In this document: piece by piece, positions 52,766 to 62,225 of the stretch | How the letters are laid out: each line of letters begins with the position of its first letter | Numbering within the stretch: the stretch's first letter is position 1 | Source of the DNA: CBDCMJ01 sp965218875 | GTDB lineage: Bacteria > Chloroflexota > Dehalococcoidia > Lucifugimonadales > UBA3495 | Length of the DNA stretch: 64,000 bases | Direction: 5' to 3' | Assembly: GCA_965218875.1 (NCBI GenBank) | Contig: OZ244707.1 | Coordinates: forward strand, 124,001-188,000 | The notes under the pieces: model-generated | Told to the model about the DNA's origin: nothing | Database searches by the model: none | The model's input: only the letters and a program-made list of their open reading frames with translations | Made by a program: the position numbers and the translations under genes

Positions 52766-53533
52766 TCACCCGTCCCTCAGGGAGTGGCCCGTCAATTCCA
52801 GGAAAACGTCCTCTAGGTTGGCCGCCTTCTCCGTTCTCTTCTTACTGAACCCGGTGGCCAGCAGGGAATCGATGAGTGCTTGGGGAGTGTCCAGGGCGAT
52901 TATCCTTCCCCGGTCCATGATGGCCACCCGGTCGCACAACTCCTCCGCCTCCTCCATGTAGTGGGTGGTGAGCAGCACCGTGCGTCCCTGGTCCCGGAAC
53001 CCGCGCATCAGGTCCCACATGTGGCGGCGGGCCTGGGGGTCCAACCCGGTGGTCGGTTCGTCCAGAAACAGCACCAGGGGATCGTTGACCAGGGTGCTGG
53101 CGATGGAAAACCGCTGCTTTTGCCCCCCGGACAGCTCTCTGAACAGCGACTTGGCCCGGTCTTCCAACTCCACCTGTCGCAGCAGGGCTATGGGGTCCAC
53201 CTTCCGGCGGTACAGGCTGGCAAACACGACCAGGATTTCGGCGAGGCTGAGGCGCTCGAAGAACGTGGTTGACTGCAGTTGAATGCCTATCACCGACTTG
53301 ACGGCCCTGGGATTGGCGCCCACGTCCATCCCGCCGATGCGGGCGGCGCCGCGGTCCGGCGCCCTCATGCCCTCCAGCATCTCCACCGTGGTGGTCTTGC
53401 CGGCCCCGTTGGGCCCCAGGATGCCGAAGACTTCCCCCGCCTTGACGGTGAAGGACACCTGGTCCACGGCCCGAAGGGGACCGTAGTCCTTGCACAACCC
53501 TTCCACCTCTATGATCCACTCTGCGTTGTCCAC
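52766..53533 (-). CDS. ABC transporter ATP-binding protein, no permease nearby
   Basis: 255 residues. Walker A GPNGAGKTT (40-48), signature LSGGQKQR (134-141), Walker B LVLFLDEPTTGLD, H-loop TTHYMEEAEEL. Typical of the DrrA/ABC-2 exporter group. No ABC-2 permease follows. It converges with the P-loop kinase gene. Confidence 0.9.
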   Translation of the reverse strand: MDNAEWIIEVEGLCKDYGPLRAVDQVSFTVKAGEVFGILGPNGAGKTTTVEMLEGMRAPDRGAARIGGMDVGANPRAVKSVIGIQLQSTTFFERLSLAEILVVFASLYRRKVDPIALLRQVELEDRAKSLFRELSGGQKQRFSIASTLVNDPLVLFLDEPTTGLDPQARRHMWDLMRGFRDQGRTVLLTTHYMEEAEELCDRVAIMDRGRIIALDTPQALIDSLLATGFSKKRTEKAANLEDVFLELTGHSLRDG

Positions 53534-53723
53534 CGGCGGAGCAGCCTCCCTTTGCCTGGCTGGCGGTGAAGCGAGGCGTCCGGCTCCCGGAGCCCGCGGA
53601 ATTGCCAGCCGGCAACTATCCGTTAATTATAGTACCCGCCCTTGGCGCCTCTGGGCGATTTTCCCATGAGCGCCCTCGCCGAGTCCCGGTTTCGAGTCAG
53701 CGGGGACCTGGGGGGTAACCGAA

Positions 53724-53753
53724 TTGACCCCTGAAAAGGTGGTAGAGTATTAC
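53724..53753 (+). promoter_or_regulatory. Promoter of the XRE-ImmA gene
   Basis: TTGACC (53724-53729), 18-base spacer, TATTAC (53748-53753), about 80 bases before the ATG. Confidence 0.5.
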
Positions 53754-53832
53754 ACGTGACTAGGCCGTTGGTAAAAGTTGCCGGTAGCGTCGAGGAGTTG
53801 CGGTCCCCGGAATCGAGGCGACGGAGAACAGG

Positions 53833-55014
53833 ATGACTGAGGCGCTGGTTACCCCGGCCGTCCTGACCTGGGCCCGCCGCCGGCGTGGGGTGGAAGTCGC
53901 AGAGCTTGCCGCCAAGCTCAGCGTGAAACCGGAGGCAGTCGAAGCTTGGGAAGCCGGTGAGCGCTCCCCCACCTTCCGGCAGGCGCAGCGGTTTGCTCAA
54001 GCTCTATACGTTCCCTTTGGGTACCTCTACCGGTCTGCGCCTCCCTTGGAGAAGCTTCCCATCGGCGATTTTCGCACTGTTCCCAACGAGGCTTCGAGAG
54101 AACCCAGTGCTGATCTCTTGGACCTGCTCAACGACGTACTGGGCAAGCAACAGTGGTTCCGGGAATACAGGGAGTCCGGGGGCGTGGGAGAACTTCCTTT
54201 CGTTGGCCGGTTCAAGCCCACGGACGCTGAGGAGACGGTGGCCCGGGATGTACGCGACGTGATAGACGTGGACGGCGCTAGACACAAGGCCCTCAACTGG
54301 GAGGGGTTCATGAGGGTGCTAACGCGGAATGCGGAACGGGCAGGGATCATGGTGATGCGTAGCGGCGTGGTGGGCAACAACAATCGGAGGCCCCTTGACG
54401 TTTACGAGTTCCGCGGCTTTTCGATAAGCGATTCCGTCGCCCCCTTGGTTTTCATCAATGGGCGGGACTTCAAGGGAGCGCAAATCTTTACTCTGGCCCA
54501 TGAGATGGCCCATATCTGGACTGGGCAGGGAGGCGTGTCTAATCCCGACTACGCTCTCCGTTCAGAACAACAGGACAGCTCTGTGGAGCGGTTCTGCAAC
54601 CGAGTTGCCGCCGAGATCCTGGTCCCCAGCGAGGATTTCCGGTCCCGCTGGGAACCCGACAGCGCCAGGTTACAGTCCAACCTGGACCATTTGAGCAGTT
54701 ACTACAAAGTCAGCCCCATGGTGATACTGCGTCAGGCCTGGGACCACGATTTACTGCCCATTGCGTCGTATCGAGACAGCTATGACAGGCTCGTTGAGCA
54801 GACCGATAGAGTGGAACCGGGAGGAGAGTCCGGAGGAAACTTTCACTACACCCTGACCGCGAGAAACGGCGCCGCGTTCACAGAGGCGGTGATTACCAGC
54901 GCCGCTCAAGGGGCCCTGCTCAGCAGAGAGGCTGCCGATATGCTCGGCGTAAAGGTCAAGACCCTGCCCACCATCGCCGAGCATTTTTTCGGGAGTCCCC
55001 TGACCTTTGGCTGA
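53833..55014 (+). CDS. XRE-type HTH protein with ImmA/IrrE metalloprotease domain
   Basis: 393 residues. HTH_XRE (about 10-65, ELAAKLSVKPEAVEAWEAGE), then a metallopeptidase domain with HEMAH (223-227; HExxH) and zinc site. ImmA-type proteins cleave repressors in mobile elements or TA systems. Overlaps the following DUF4411 gene by 8 bases, suggesting a two-gene module. Confidence 0.88.
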   Translation: MTEALVTPAVLTWARRRRGVEVAELAAKLSVKPEAVEAWEAGERSPTFRQAQRFAQALYVPFGYLYRSAPPLEKLPIGDFRTVPNEASREPSADLLDLLNDVLGKQQWFREYRESGGVGELPFVGRFKPTDAEETVARDVRDVIDVDGARHKALNWEGFMRVLTRNAERAGIMVMRSGVVGNNNRRPLDVYEFRGFSISDSVAPLVFINGRDFKGAQIFTLAHEMAHIWTGQGGVSNPDYALRSEQQDSSVERFCNRVAAEILVPSEDFRSRWEPDSARLQSNLDHLSSYYKVSPMVILRQAWDHDLLPIASYRDSYDRLVEQTDRVEPGGESGGNFHYTLTARNGAAFTEAVITSAAQGALLSREAADMLGVKVKTLPTIAEHFFGSPLTFG

Positions 55015-55498
55015 CTACTGGCTGGACAGCAACGTATTTATCGAGGGCCGCAAGGGACCGTACGGGTTCGATATAGCGCCCCGCTTCTGGGGTCTGATCG
55101 ACGAATTGATAGATAATGGCCGATTATCCTGTCCTGCCCGAGTTTGCGACGAATTACTCGATGGGCAGGACGATCTGGCGGCATGGGCCCAGGGACGCCG
55201 GGCGCGAGGCCTGTTTGTCGACCCCGGCGCCGCGGTGCAGGGAGCTTTCCGGATAATAGTGGAGTACGTAACCGCCAATTATCCTGACACGAAGGCAACT
55301 CGGACGTTCTTGGATAGCGCCGACCCTTGGGTAATAGCCCACGCTCTCGCCGACGGCGCCGCCGTGGTGACCATGGAGGTTGCCACGGGCCCAACCGTTG
55401 GCAAAGTGAAAATCCCCAACGTCTGTGACTATTTCAATCTGAGGAGGCTCAACACCTACCAAATGCTGCGAGAGTTGGGGGTCTCTTGGAACATATAG
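55007..55498 (+). CDS. DUF4411 PIN-like protein
   Basis: 163 residues. YWLDSNVFIEGRKG (first acidic residue of the PIN site), ARVCDELLDGQDDLAAWAQ, and SADPWVIAHALADGAAVVTME, the DPWVIAHA motif typical of DUF4411. PIN domains are RNases of TA systems. TTG start within the end of the XRE-ImmA gene implies coupling, with the ImmA protein as likely antitoxin or regulator. Confidence 0.85.
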   Translation: MADYWLDSNVFIEGRKGPYGFDIAPRFWGLIDELIDNGRLSCPARVCDELLDGQDDLAAWAQGRRARGLFVDPGAAVQGAFRIIVEYVTANYPDTKATRTFLDSADPWVIAHALADGAAVVTMEVATGPTVGKVKIPNVCDYFNLRRLNTYQMLRELGVSWNI

Positions 55499-55622
55499 CG
55501 TACCGGCTTGTTACAACGCAGGCCCCGCCCGAGTCGCCGCCGCTGGTGCTGCCTGGACTGGATATGTGGCATAATTACCGGGCAGCCGGACCAAGCTCAC
55601 CAACACCCGAGGAGATGACGGT

Positions 55623-56030
55623 ATGGCGGACAAAATTCGCACCACCAAGATCAACCACGTAACCGCGATGGTCAAGGACACGGCCAGGGCCATGAAGTTC
55701 TACAACGACCTCGTGGGCATCAAGCAGATCCAGAGCCAGGTGGACAACCCGGAAATCACCTGGCTCCAACTGGAAAGCGGCATCATGGTCCATCTCATTG
55801 AGACGGAAGAAGCGCCGGTGAAGCCCGAGCGGATGCACCACGCTTTCGAGGTGGAGGACTTCGAGGACACCAAGCGCATCCTGAGGGAAAACGGCTACGA
55901 AATCCACCGGGAAGGGGTCCGTTACGATGGGCAGGGTTTCCTGTTCACCGAGGACCCCGACGGCAACCGGGTGGAGTTTTGCACAGCCGCGGGCGCATTT
56001 CCGGCCCCGCCCCGCCCTGACCCGCAGTAG
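55623..56030 (+). CDS. VOC-family protein
   Basis: 135 residues. INHVTAMVKDTARAMKFYND, then GIMVHLIETEEAP and TEDPDGNRVEF; the His, Glu and C-terminal Glu are metal ligands of glyoxalase/dioxygenase/epimerase-type proteins. ATG start. Upstream of the double-VOC gene. Confidence 0.83.
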   Translation: MADKIRTTKINHVTAMVKDTARAMKFYNDLVGIKQIQSQVDNPEITWLQLESGIMVHLIETEEAPVKPERMHHAFEVEDFEDTKRILRENGYEIHREGVRYDGQGFLFTEDPDGNRVEFCTAAGAFPAPPRPDPQ

Positions 56031-56093
56031 CAACCCCGGACCCGGGGCGGCCGCACTGCAGAGCAGCCCAGCCGGCTTGGTCGGAGAGGGATC

Positions 56094-56915
56094 GTGTTTG
56101 ACAGAATACAGCACATAGGTTACTTGACGCCGGACCTGGACGCCGTTATAGCCTGGTTCCAGCGTTCCTTGGGGGCGCGCAACGACGGCGGAGGGCCCCT
56201 GCCCCAGAGCTACGCCGTCCCCAGCGGGGGCCGCAACGTCTACCTCCATTTCGGCCTGGTGGAGGCCGAGATCATCGAGCCCGAGGACCATGAGGGGCTT
56301 GCCGGGGACGTGCTCACCATGCACCACGTGGGCTACGTGGTGTCCGACATCGAGGCCGCGGCGTCGGTCCTGACCGGCCGGGGGTTCAAGTTCGCGGCCG
56401 CTGCTCCCTTTACCAACGTCATGGGCCAGCAGGTATTGTACTTCGACGCCTCAACGACCAACGGGGTCCTGATGCACCTGACCCAGCTCCCCGGGACGCC
56501 CAGCGACGCGGGCCTGGCCTCCGGGGTGGACATTCAAGACATCGTGCACGCCGGGTACCTGGTGCCCGACCTGGAGGAGGCCGTCGCCTGGTACGTGGAG
56601 CGGCTGGACGGCCGCCACGTGGGGGGAGGCCCGGCCCGCGGCGGGCGGCGCAACGCCTTCGTCAACTTCGGCCGCGTACAGGTGGAGCTTATCGAGCCGG
56701 GCCAGCCTTCGCCCCTGGCCGGACCCGGCCATGCCATGGACCACGTGGGCTACACGGTGGGCGACGTGCACGCTTGCATGGCTGATTGTCTAGGCCGGGG
56801 TTTGACCTTCGCGGAGGGCGCGCCCCTCACCAACTCCATCAAGCAACAGGTGGCCTACTTCGACGCGTCGACCAGCATGGGTAGCCGGATGCACCTCACC
56901 CAGCTTCCCGATTAG
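56094..56915 (+). CDS. Double-domain VOC protein
   Basis: 273 residues made of two similar halves. RIQHIGYLTPDLDAVIAWF resembles HAGYLVPDLEEAVAWY, and LYFDAST.. resembles VAYFDASTS; each half ends with MHLTQLP. The protein therefore arose by duplication of a VOC unit. The substrate is unknown. GTG start behind GGAGAGGG. Confidence 0.83.
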   Translation: MFDRIQHIGYLTPDLDAVIAWFQRSLGARNDGGGPLPQSYAVPSGGRNVYLHFGLVEAEIIEPEDHEGLAGDVLTMHHVGYVVSDIEAAASVLTGRGFKFAAAAPFTNVMGQQVLYFDASTTNGVLMHLTQLPGTPSDAGLASGVDIQDIVHAGYLVPDLEEAVAWYVERLDGRHVGGGPARGGRRNAFVNFGRVQVELIEPGQPSPLAGPGHAMDHVGYTVGDVHACMADCLGRGLTFAEGAPLTNSIKQQVAYFDASTSMGSRMHLTQLPD

Positions 56916-56972
56916 GCCCGCTTCCGGCGATCTCCGAACTTCGAGTCGCCGGGCGGCACCCACTCCCCCGAA

Positions 56973-58685
56973 ATGCCGAGGGGCCCAATAACCTTGAACG
57001 GACCACCCAACATCATCCTGGTGGGTTTCATGGCGTCGGGCAAGACCGCCGTGGGCCGCGAATTGTCCCGCATGACCGGCCGGCCGCTGCTGGACGCGGA
57101 CGAGCGGATTGTCCACCGGGCCGGAAAGCCCATTGACGAGATTTTCCGTGATTCGGGCGAGGCGGCTTTTCGAGCGCTGGAACGCTCGATCATCAGCGAA
57201 GTATGCTCTAGGAAGGGAAGCGTCGTCGCCACCGGGGGAGGCGCGTTCGTCGACCCGGAAAACCGGACGCAGCTCCTGGCCGGCGGGCTGGTGATCTGCC
57301 TGAGCGCGCGGCCGGAGACCATTCACCGCCGGATAATGGAGTCCGCGGCACTAGGTCCGGGCCCGTCCCCGGCCGGCAAGCCGGCAGCGGCGGTACGTCC
57401 CCTGCTGGCCGGAGGCGACCCTTTGGAGCGTATCCAGGCCCTCCTTGCCCAGCGGGAACACGCCTATGCCCAGGCCCACCACACCGTCGTCACCGACGAC
57501 CTGACGCCGGAGCAGGTGGCCCGTCGAATCCTCGAGCTTTGCCGGCCCGTGGACATCCGCATTGCCCGCGATGAAGGAGACGCCATGGCCGGTCCCGATC
57601 TGAGCGCGACAGTACATCACTCCGGGGGAAGCTATCCGGTCATCGCCGGCTGGGGGATTCTCGACGACCTGGGCCGTCGCCTGGAGGAGTTGGGCATACG
57701 AAGCCCAGCCTACATCATCACCGATAGTAACGTCATGATTCCCCACGGGCGAGCGGCGCAACGCTCCCTGCAGAAGTGGGGAATCGCCGCCCACTGCTTC
57801 ATCATTCCCCAGGGTGAGTCCAGCAAGAGCTTCGAGCTGGCCCAGGCCATCTACGACTGGCTGGCCGGCCTGCGCGCCGAGAGAGGACAGGCCATAGTCG
57901 CGGTGGGGGGCGGCGTGGTTGGCGACTTGGCCGGATTCGTGGCGGCCACCTTCCTCCGGGGGATGCCCTTCGTGCAGGTCCCGACGAGCATGGCCGCCAT
58001 GGTGGACGCCTCTATAGGCGGCAAGGTAGCCGTAAATCTGCCCCAGGCAAAGAACTTGGTGGGGGCTTTTCACCAGCCCCAGGGAGTGTTCGCCGACGTG
58101 CAGGCCCTATCCACCCTGGGCAAGCGGGAGCTGTCGGAGGGCTGGGCCGAGGCCATCAAGCACGGCTTCATCCTGGACGCGGGCCTGGTGGACGTTTTCG
58201 AGGAGCATGCCGAGGCGTTGATGGAGGTCGAGCCGGAAATCTCCGCCGAGGTGATCCGCCGCAGCATGGCCATCAAGGCCGATATGGTCAGCCAGGACGA
58301 ACGAGAGACCCTGGGCATCCGAATTCTGCTCAACTACGGCCACACCATCGGCCACGCCCTGGAGGCCTCCGGCGGCTACGGCCGCTTCCTCCATGGGGAG
58401 GGCGTAGCCATGGGTATGATGGGGGCGGCCCGCATAGCCCAGCGGATGGGAATGATACCCGCAGAGGTGGTGGAGCGCCAGCGCAGCCTGCTGCACCGGT
58501 TCAATCTCCCCACCCATGCGGAGGGAGTGGCTGTCCCTCAGGTGCTTCAGGCCATGTCCCTGGACAAGAAGACGGTGGGCGGCGCCAACCGCTTCGTGCT
58601 CTTGGAGCAGGTGGGCCAAGCGGTTGTGCGCAGCGACGTGCCCCGTGACCTAGTGGAGGAAGCGGTAAGAGAACTGGTAGCGTAA
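56973..58685 (+). CDS. aroKB: Fused shikimate kinase / 3-dehydroquinate synthase
   Basis: 570 residues. N-terminal shikimate kinase (about 1-190): GFMASGKTAVG P-loop, LLDADERIVHRAG, ATGGGAFVD. C-terminal 3-dehydroquinate synthase (about 210-570): VGGGVVGDLAGFVAATF, PTSMAAMVDASIGGKVAVN, SEGWAEAIKHG, LNYGHTIGHALE (metal ligands). It catalyses two non-consecutive steps of the shikimate pathway. The gene is not next to other aro genes. Confidence 0.93.
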   Translation: MPRGPITLNGPPNIILVGFMASGKTAVGRELSRMTGRPLLDADERIVHRAGKPIDEIFRDSGEAAFRALERSIISEVCSRKGSVVATGGGAFVDPENRTQLLAGGLVICLSARPETIHRRIMESAALGPGPSPAGKPAAAVRPLLAGGDPLERIQALLAQREHAYAQAHHTVVTDDLTPEQVARRILELCRPVDIRIARDEGDAMAGPDLSATVHHSGGSYPVIAGWGILDDLGRRLEELGIRSPAYIITDSNVMIPHGRAAQRSLQKWGIAAHCFIIPQGESSKSFELAQAIYDWLAGLRAERGQAIVAVGGGVVGDLAGFVAATFLRGMPFVQVPTSMAAMVDASIGGKVAVNLPQAKNLVGAFHQPQGVFADVQALSTLGKRELSEGWAEAIKHGFILDAGLVDVFEEHAEALMEVEPEISAEVIRRSMAIKADMVSQDERETLGIRILLNYGHTIGHALEASGGYGRFLHGEGVAMGMMGAARIAQRMGMIPAEVVERQRSLLHRFNLPTHAEGVAVPQVLQAMSLDKKTVGGANRFVLLEQVGQAVVRSDVPRDLVEEAVRELVA

Positions 58686-58757
58686 ACCCCGGCCGCGGCG
58701 GTCTTCCGGTACGACTCGTTGCGTCCCGGCGGTCAGTTTCCTCCGCCGGGCGCGGAT

Positions 58758-59897
58758 TTAGCGGTCTCCCGTTTCATCCCCCAAGCCCCCTGCTGCTGTG
58801 TCGCGCCGGGCGTCTGACCTCGTCCCTGGGGTCCCGGAGGCGGCCAACCTGCCGCCCTCTCCGCCGCGGTCGCGCCCGCGAGTCGCGGCGACGATGACGA
58901 TCAGCGCGCAGACCGCCCCGGACACGCCCAGCAGCACCCCAGTGGCCGAGTCGCTCAAGTATTGGTTTCCGTCTACGCTCTCCGCCGCCTGTTTCAACCC
59001 CACTGCCAGACTGCCGCTAAGGATGGCGACGGCGAAGAGGGCCCGAATCTGCTGCGCCCGGACCAAACCGGTGGCGGCGGCCCCCAGTTGGGCGCCCACG
59101 GAGGCGGTTGCCAGCATCATGAGCGTCATCACGGGGTCTACGCTGCCGGAGAGGGCCTTGATGAAGCTGCCAATGGAGCTGACGATGGCAATGTCCAACA
59201 AGCCGGTGCCCACGGCGGCCACGGTGGGTATGCCCAGCACGAAGATCAACAATGGCGTAAGAATAAACCCGCCCCCCAGTCCCAACAGCCCGGCGATGAA
59301 CCCCACAACGGCGCCCAGTCCGATGGGGACGAACACGGACATGCGGTCGATGCCGGACTCCGGCAGAGATATGTAGGTAGACCTCCAACCCAGAGGAGGC
59401 AGCCACACCCGCCCCGGCGGGACGCGCAGCGTCTGCACCCGGCGGGCCAACCCGGCTGTGGATATCCGGTCGCCCAAAGTGCCGTCGTCGTACCTGGTCT
59501 TCCAGTAGTCCTGGAGGATGAACAGCCCCACGGCGGCCAGCAACACCACGTAGGCGTAACGGACCACCGGGTCCACCACGGCCGCGGACTTCAGCTCCTT
59601 GAGCAGGAGGTCTGCGCCGAACAGGGCAGGCGCGGACCCGACAACCAGCAACAGGCCCAGCCGCAGGTCTACGTTGCCCAACCTCCGGTGCTTCAGGAGA
59701 TTGATGATGGACGACCCCATGATCAGGGTGAGGCCGGTGCCGATGGCGAAGTCCGTTGGCACTCCCAACACCAACAGCCCTCCAACCGCCAGGAAACCGC
59801 CGCCCACACCGAAAAAACCGCCCAGGATGCCCACCAAGAGTCCCAGAAGCAGCAACAGAGCGGGGTTGACCGTCGCATCTGCGATGGGGAAATCCAT
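58758..59897 (-). CDS. TauE/SafE-type permease
   Basis: 379 residues, about eight membrane helices in two halves, each with the family pattern: GILGGFFGVGGGFLAV and GFIAGLLGLGGGFILTPLLIF. Exports or imports sulfonates/sulfite-type anions in known members. ATG 59897 overlaps the stop region of the small upstream gene (TGA at 59900-59902), so they are coupled. Confidence 0.88.
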   Translation of the reverse strand: MDFPIADATVNPALLLLLGLLVGILGGFFGVGGGFLAVGGLLVLGVPTDFAIGTGLTLIMGSSIINLLKHRRLGNVDLRLGLLLVVGSAPALFGADLLLKELKSAAVVDPVVRYAYVVLLAAVGLFILQDYWKTRYDDGTLGDRISTAGLARRVQTLRVPPGRVWLPPLGWRSTYISLPESGIDRMSVFVPIGLGAVVGFIAGLLGLGGGFILTPLLIFVLGIPTVAAVGTGLLDIAIVSSIGSFIKALSGSVDPVMTLMMLATASVGAQLGAAATGLVRAQQIRALFAVAILSGSLAVGLKQAAESVDGNQYLSDSATGVLLGVSGAVCALIVIVAATRGRDRGGEGGRLAASGTPGTRSDARRDTAAGGLGDETGDR

Positions 59898-59899
59898 GC

Positions 59900-60061
59900 T
59901 CAGGCTTGGGGCGGCCTGTCTTCCTCCTCGGCGGTCTTTTTTCGGAACGGGACCCTCAATACTACTTCCCACAGAAAGAACAGCAGGACTCCGGCGGAAG
60001 CCACCGCGGACACTACGAACAGCGCCCACAGCAGCGGATGGACTGTGCTGAGGTCCTGCAT
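59900..60061 (-). CDS. Small one-helix membrane protein
   Basis: 53 residues. One membrane segment (about 10-33) followed by a charged tail FRKKTAEEEDRPPQ. No family recognised. Immediately upstream of, and coupled to, the TauE/SafE permease, so it may be an accessory subunit. Start ATG 60061; longer frames extend upstream but look random. Confidence 0.6.
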   Translation of the reverse strand: MQDLSTVHPLLWALFVVSAVASAGVLLFFLWEVVLRVPFRKKTAEEEDRPPQA

Positions 60062-60429
60062 GAAGCCGGTCACGGAGCAGTACGTCCTAGGCCCGCGCCG
60101 GCTGGGGTTTTCCCGCTGGCGCGGGTGGTGATTGCGGTGTGCGGTAGCATACGGGGGAGTTGGTAATACCGGCTGAGGGCGGGTCCGCAAGCTCAAACGC
60201 CGGCGGCAAGGGGCTTACCTCAGCGGTTGCGGTCCGGCTCTTCCGGCGTTGCGTCTACCTAGACGGCCACGGTACCATAGCCGCAGCGCCGGGGTGCGGC
60301 GGCCACCGTACCCGCGGCCCGCCCGAAGCTGCCGGACTAATCATAACACGCGCCCGGCAAGCGTCACGGGCCCTTCATCCGGTCCCCATATCCTCTTCCG
60401 CCGAGACTCTGCGGCAAGCCTCGAGGTCC

Positions 60430-61611
60430 ATGCCGGACACGTCGTTTTCGTTCAAAGTAGTGGCCAGCCGGGGCACGGCCCGGGCCGGTGAGATGCAGAC
60501 CCGCCGCGGTGTCGTCGCCACTCCGGTGTTCATGCCGGTGGCCACCCAGGCGTCGGTGAAGGGCCTGGCTCCCGAGGAGGTCCGGGACCTGGGGGCGAGC
60601 ATGGTGCTCAGCAACGCCTACCACCTGTACCTCCGCCCCGGGGTGGACCAGGTGCGCCGGTTAGGCGGTGTCCAAAGGTTCATGGGCTGGGACGGGCCGG
60701 TATTGACCGACAGCGGAGGCTTCCAGGCTTTCAGCATGGGGGCTTTGCGACGGGTGGACGAAGGCGGGATTCACTTCCGTTCCCACTTCGACGGCAGTCG
60801 GCACTACCTCACCCCGGAGCTTGCCACCGCGAGCCAATTGGGGCTGGGCGCGGACGTCATCATGTGCCTGGACCAGTGCGTGGCCTTCGGCGCCGACCGG
60901 ACCGGAGTGCGGGAGGCCATGGAGCGCACCCACCGCTGGGCCCACGAGTGCTACCGGCGCCACCTGGAGGCGGATGCAGGGCAGAGCAGCGCGCTCTTTG
61001 GCATCGTACAGGGCGGGACTCACGACGACCTGCGGGAAGAGTCGGCCCAGATCATTTCCGGCATACCCTTTCAGGGCTGCGCCGTCGGCGGGCTGGCGGT
61101 GGGCGAGTCGAAAGCGCAAATGTTCGAGACCACGGCCCAGGTGACCGCCCGGTTGCCCTGGGACAAACCCCGATACCTGATGGGGGTGGGCTCTCCCGAG
61201 GACCTGGTGGAGGGCGTGGCGCGCGGTATCGATATGTTCGATTGCGTCCTGCCCACCCGGGCCGGGCGGAACGGGGCCATCTATACCCGGCAAGGGAGGG
61301 TGGACGTTACCAAGCTGCGCTGCATGGAGGAGGACGGGCCGCCGGAGGAGGGGTGCGACTGCTACGCGTGCGGCCGCTTCTCGCTGGCCTACCTGTGCCA
61401 CCTGTTCCGGGCCAAGGAGCTGTTGGGGCCGCGGCTGGCCTCCATCCACAACCTGCGGTTCATCGTGCGGCTGATGGGAGCTATGAGGGCAGCCATTCTA
61501 GAGGACCGGTTCGACCGGTTCCGCCGGGAGTTCCACGAAGCCTACACCCCCACCAACGAGGCGGCCCGCCGGACGAACAAGGAGAGGTGGCTGAGGGCCC
61601 GCGGGGGTTAG
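60430..61611 (+). CDS. tgt: tRNA-guanine transglycosylase (queuine tRNA-ribosyltransferase)
   Basis: 393 residues. TDSGGFQAFSMG and FDCVLPTRAGRNG hold the catalytic Asp residues. The zinc site is CDCYACGRFSLAYLCHLF-like (CxCxxC...H). It inserts preQ1 into the anticodon wobble position of Asp, Asn, His and Tyr tRNAs. ATG 60430 has GAGG upstream; the long extension upstream to 60160 is spurious. Converges with the MoaD-like gene with a 4-base overlap. Confidence 0.95.
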   Translation: MPDTSFSFKVVASRGTARAGEMQTRRGVVATPVFMPVATQASVKGLAPEEVRDLGASMVLSNAYHLYLRPGVDQVRRLGGVQRFMGWDGPVLTDSGGFQAFSMGALRRVDEGGIHFRSHFDGSRHYLTPELATASQLGLGADVIMCLDQCVAFGADRTGVREAMERTHRWAHECYRRHLEADAGQSSALFGIVQGGTHDDLREESAQIISGIPFQGCAVGGLAVGESKAQMFETTAQVTARLPWDKPRYLMGVGSPEDLVEGVARGIDMFDCVLPTRAGRNGAIYTRQGRVDVTKLRCMEEDGPPEEGCDCYACGRFSLAYLCHLFRAKELLGPRLASIHNLRFIVRLMGAMRAAILEDRFDRFRREFHEAYTPTNEAARRTNKERWLRARGG

Positions 61612-61889
61612 CCTGCGCCGCCGGCTACCGCCGGCACGATGCTGATCTCGTCCCCCGAGTTGGTCGAGGTGTCCAGCCCGTCGAGGAAGCGCACGTCCTC
61701 GCCGTTCACGTATATGTTGACGAAGTAGCGCAAGTCTCCGTTCTCGTCCACCAAACGCTCTTTGAACCCCGGATAGGACAGCTCCAACTGGTCCACCATT
61801 TGGTTCAGGGTCCCCGACTCAATTTCCACCTTGGCCTGACCGTTGGTCATGCGCCGCAGTGGGGTGGGAATTCGAACCAAGACACTCAT
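61608..61889 (-). CDS. MoaD/ThiS-type ubiquitin-like sulfur carrier
   Basis: 93 residues, beta-grasp fold, ends IVPAVAGGAG. A C-terminal Gly-Gly is normal for thiocarboxylate sulfur carriers; here AG follows it, so either it is trimmed or the function differs. YVNGEDVRFLDGLDT and DEISIVPAVAGG are CysO/MoaD-like signatures. Last gene of the operon with the NIL-domain and threonine-synthase-like genes. Confidence 0.85.
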   Translation of the reverse strand: MSVLVRIPTPLRRMTNGQAKVEIESGTLNQMVDQLELSYPGFKERLVDENGDLRYFVNIYVNGEDVRFLDGLDTSTNSGDEISIVPAVAGGAG

Positions 61890-61971
61890 CTGGGGACTCC
61901 TCCTCGAGCTAGACGCTCCCGGTCAGCCTTGCCCGGTCGCCCGTGAGGACGGCCGGCTGCCGGGGCGCAGG

Positions 61972-62214
61972 TTAACCTTCGATTACATCTCCGCTTATGG
62001 GGTCCACCCGGACACCGGTGCTGCTCACCCACTCCAGCCCCCGCTCGATCTCCGAGTCATCGCCCTCCAACTCCAGCACCACCCATCCAATGTCTTCCCG
62101 GACGTCGGCCCGGCGGATGTTGGTGACGATCTCGTACCGGCGGCCCAACTGATAGATGATGGGCTCCTTGACCTTCTCAGTCGGGAAGCTGAACTTGACG
62201 CGCTGCTTGCCCAT
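61972..62214 (-). CDS. NIL-domain protein
   Basis: 80 residues: RVKFSFPTEKVKEPIIYQLGRRYEIVTNIRRADVREDIGWVVLELEG. The domain occurs at the end of MetN-type ATPases and in sulfur-amino-acid proteins; alone it may bind methionine or regulate. It lies between a threonine-synthase-like gene (11 bases upstream) and a MoaD-like gene (82 bases). Confidence 0.85.
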   Translation of the reverse strand: MGKQRVKFSFPTEKVKEPIIYQLGRRYEIVTNIRRADVREDIGWVVLELEGDDSEIERGLEWVSSTGVRVDPISGDVIEG

Positions 62215-62225
62215 TGCCCACCGCC

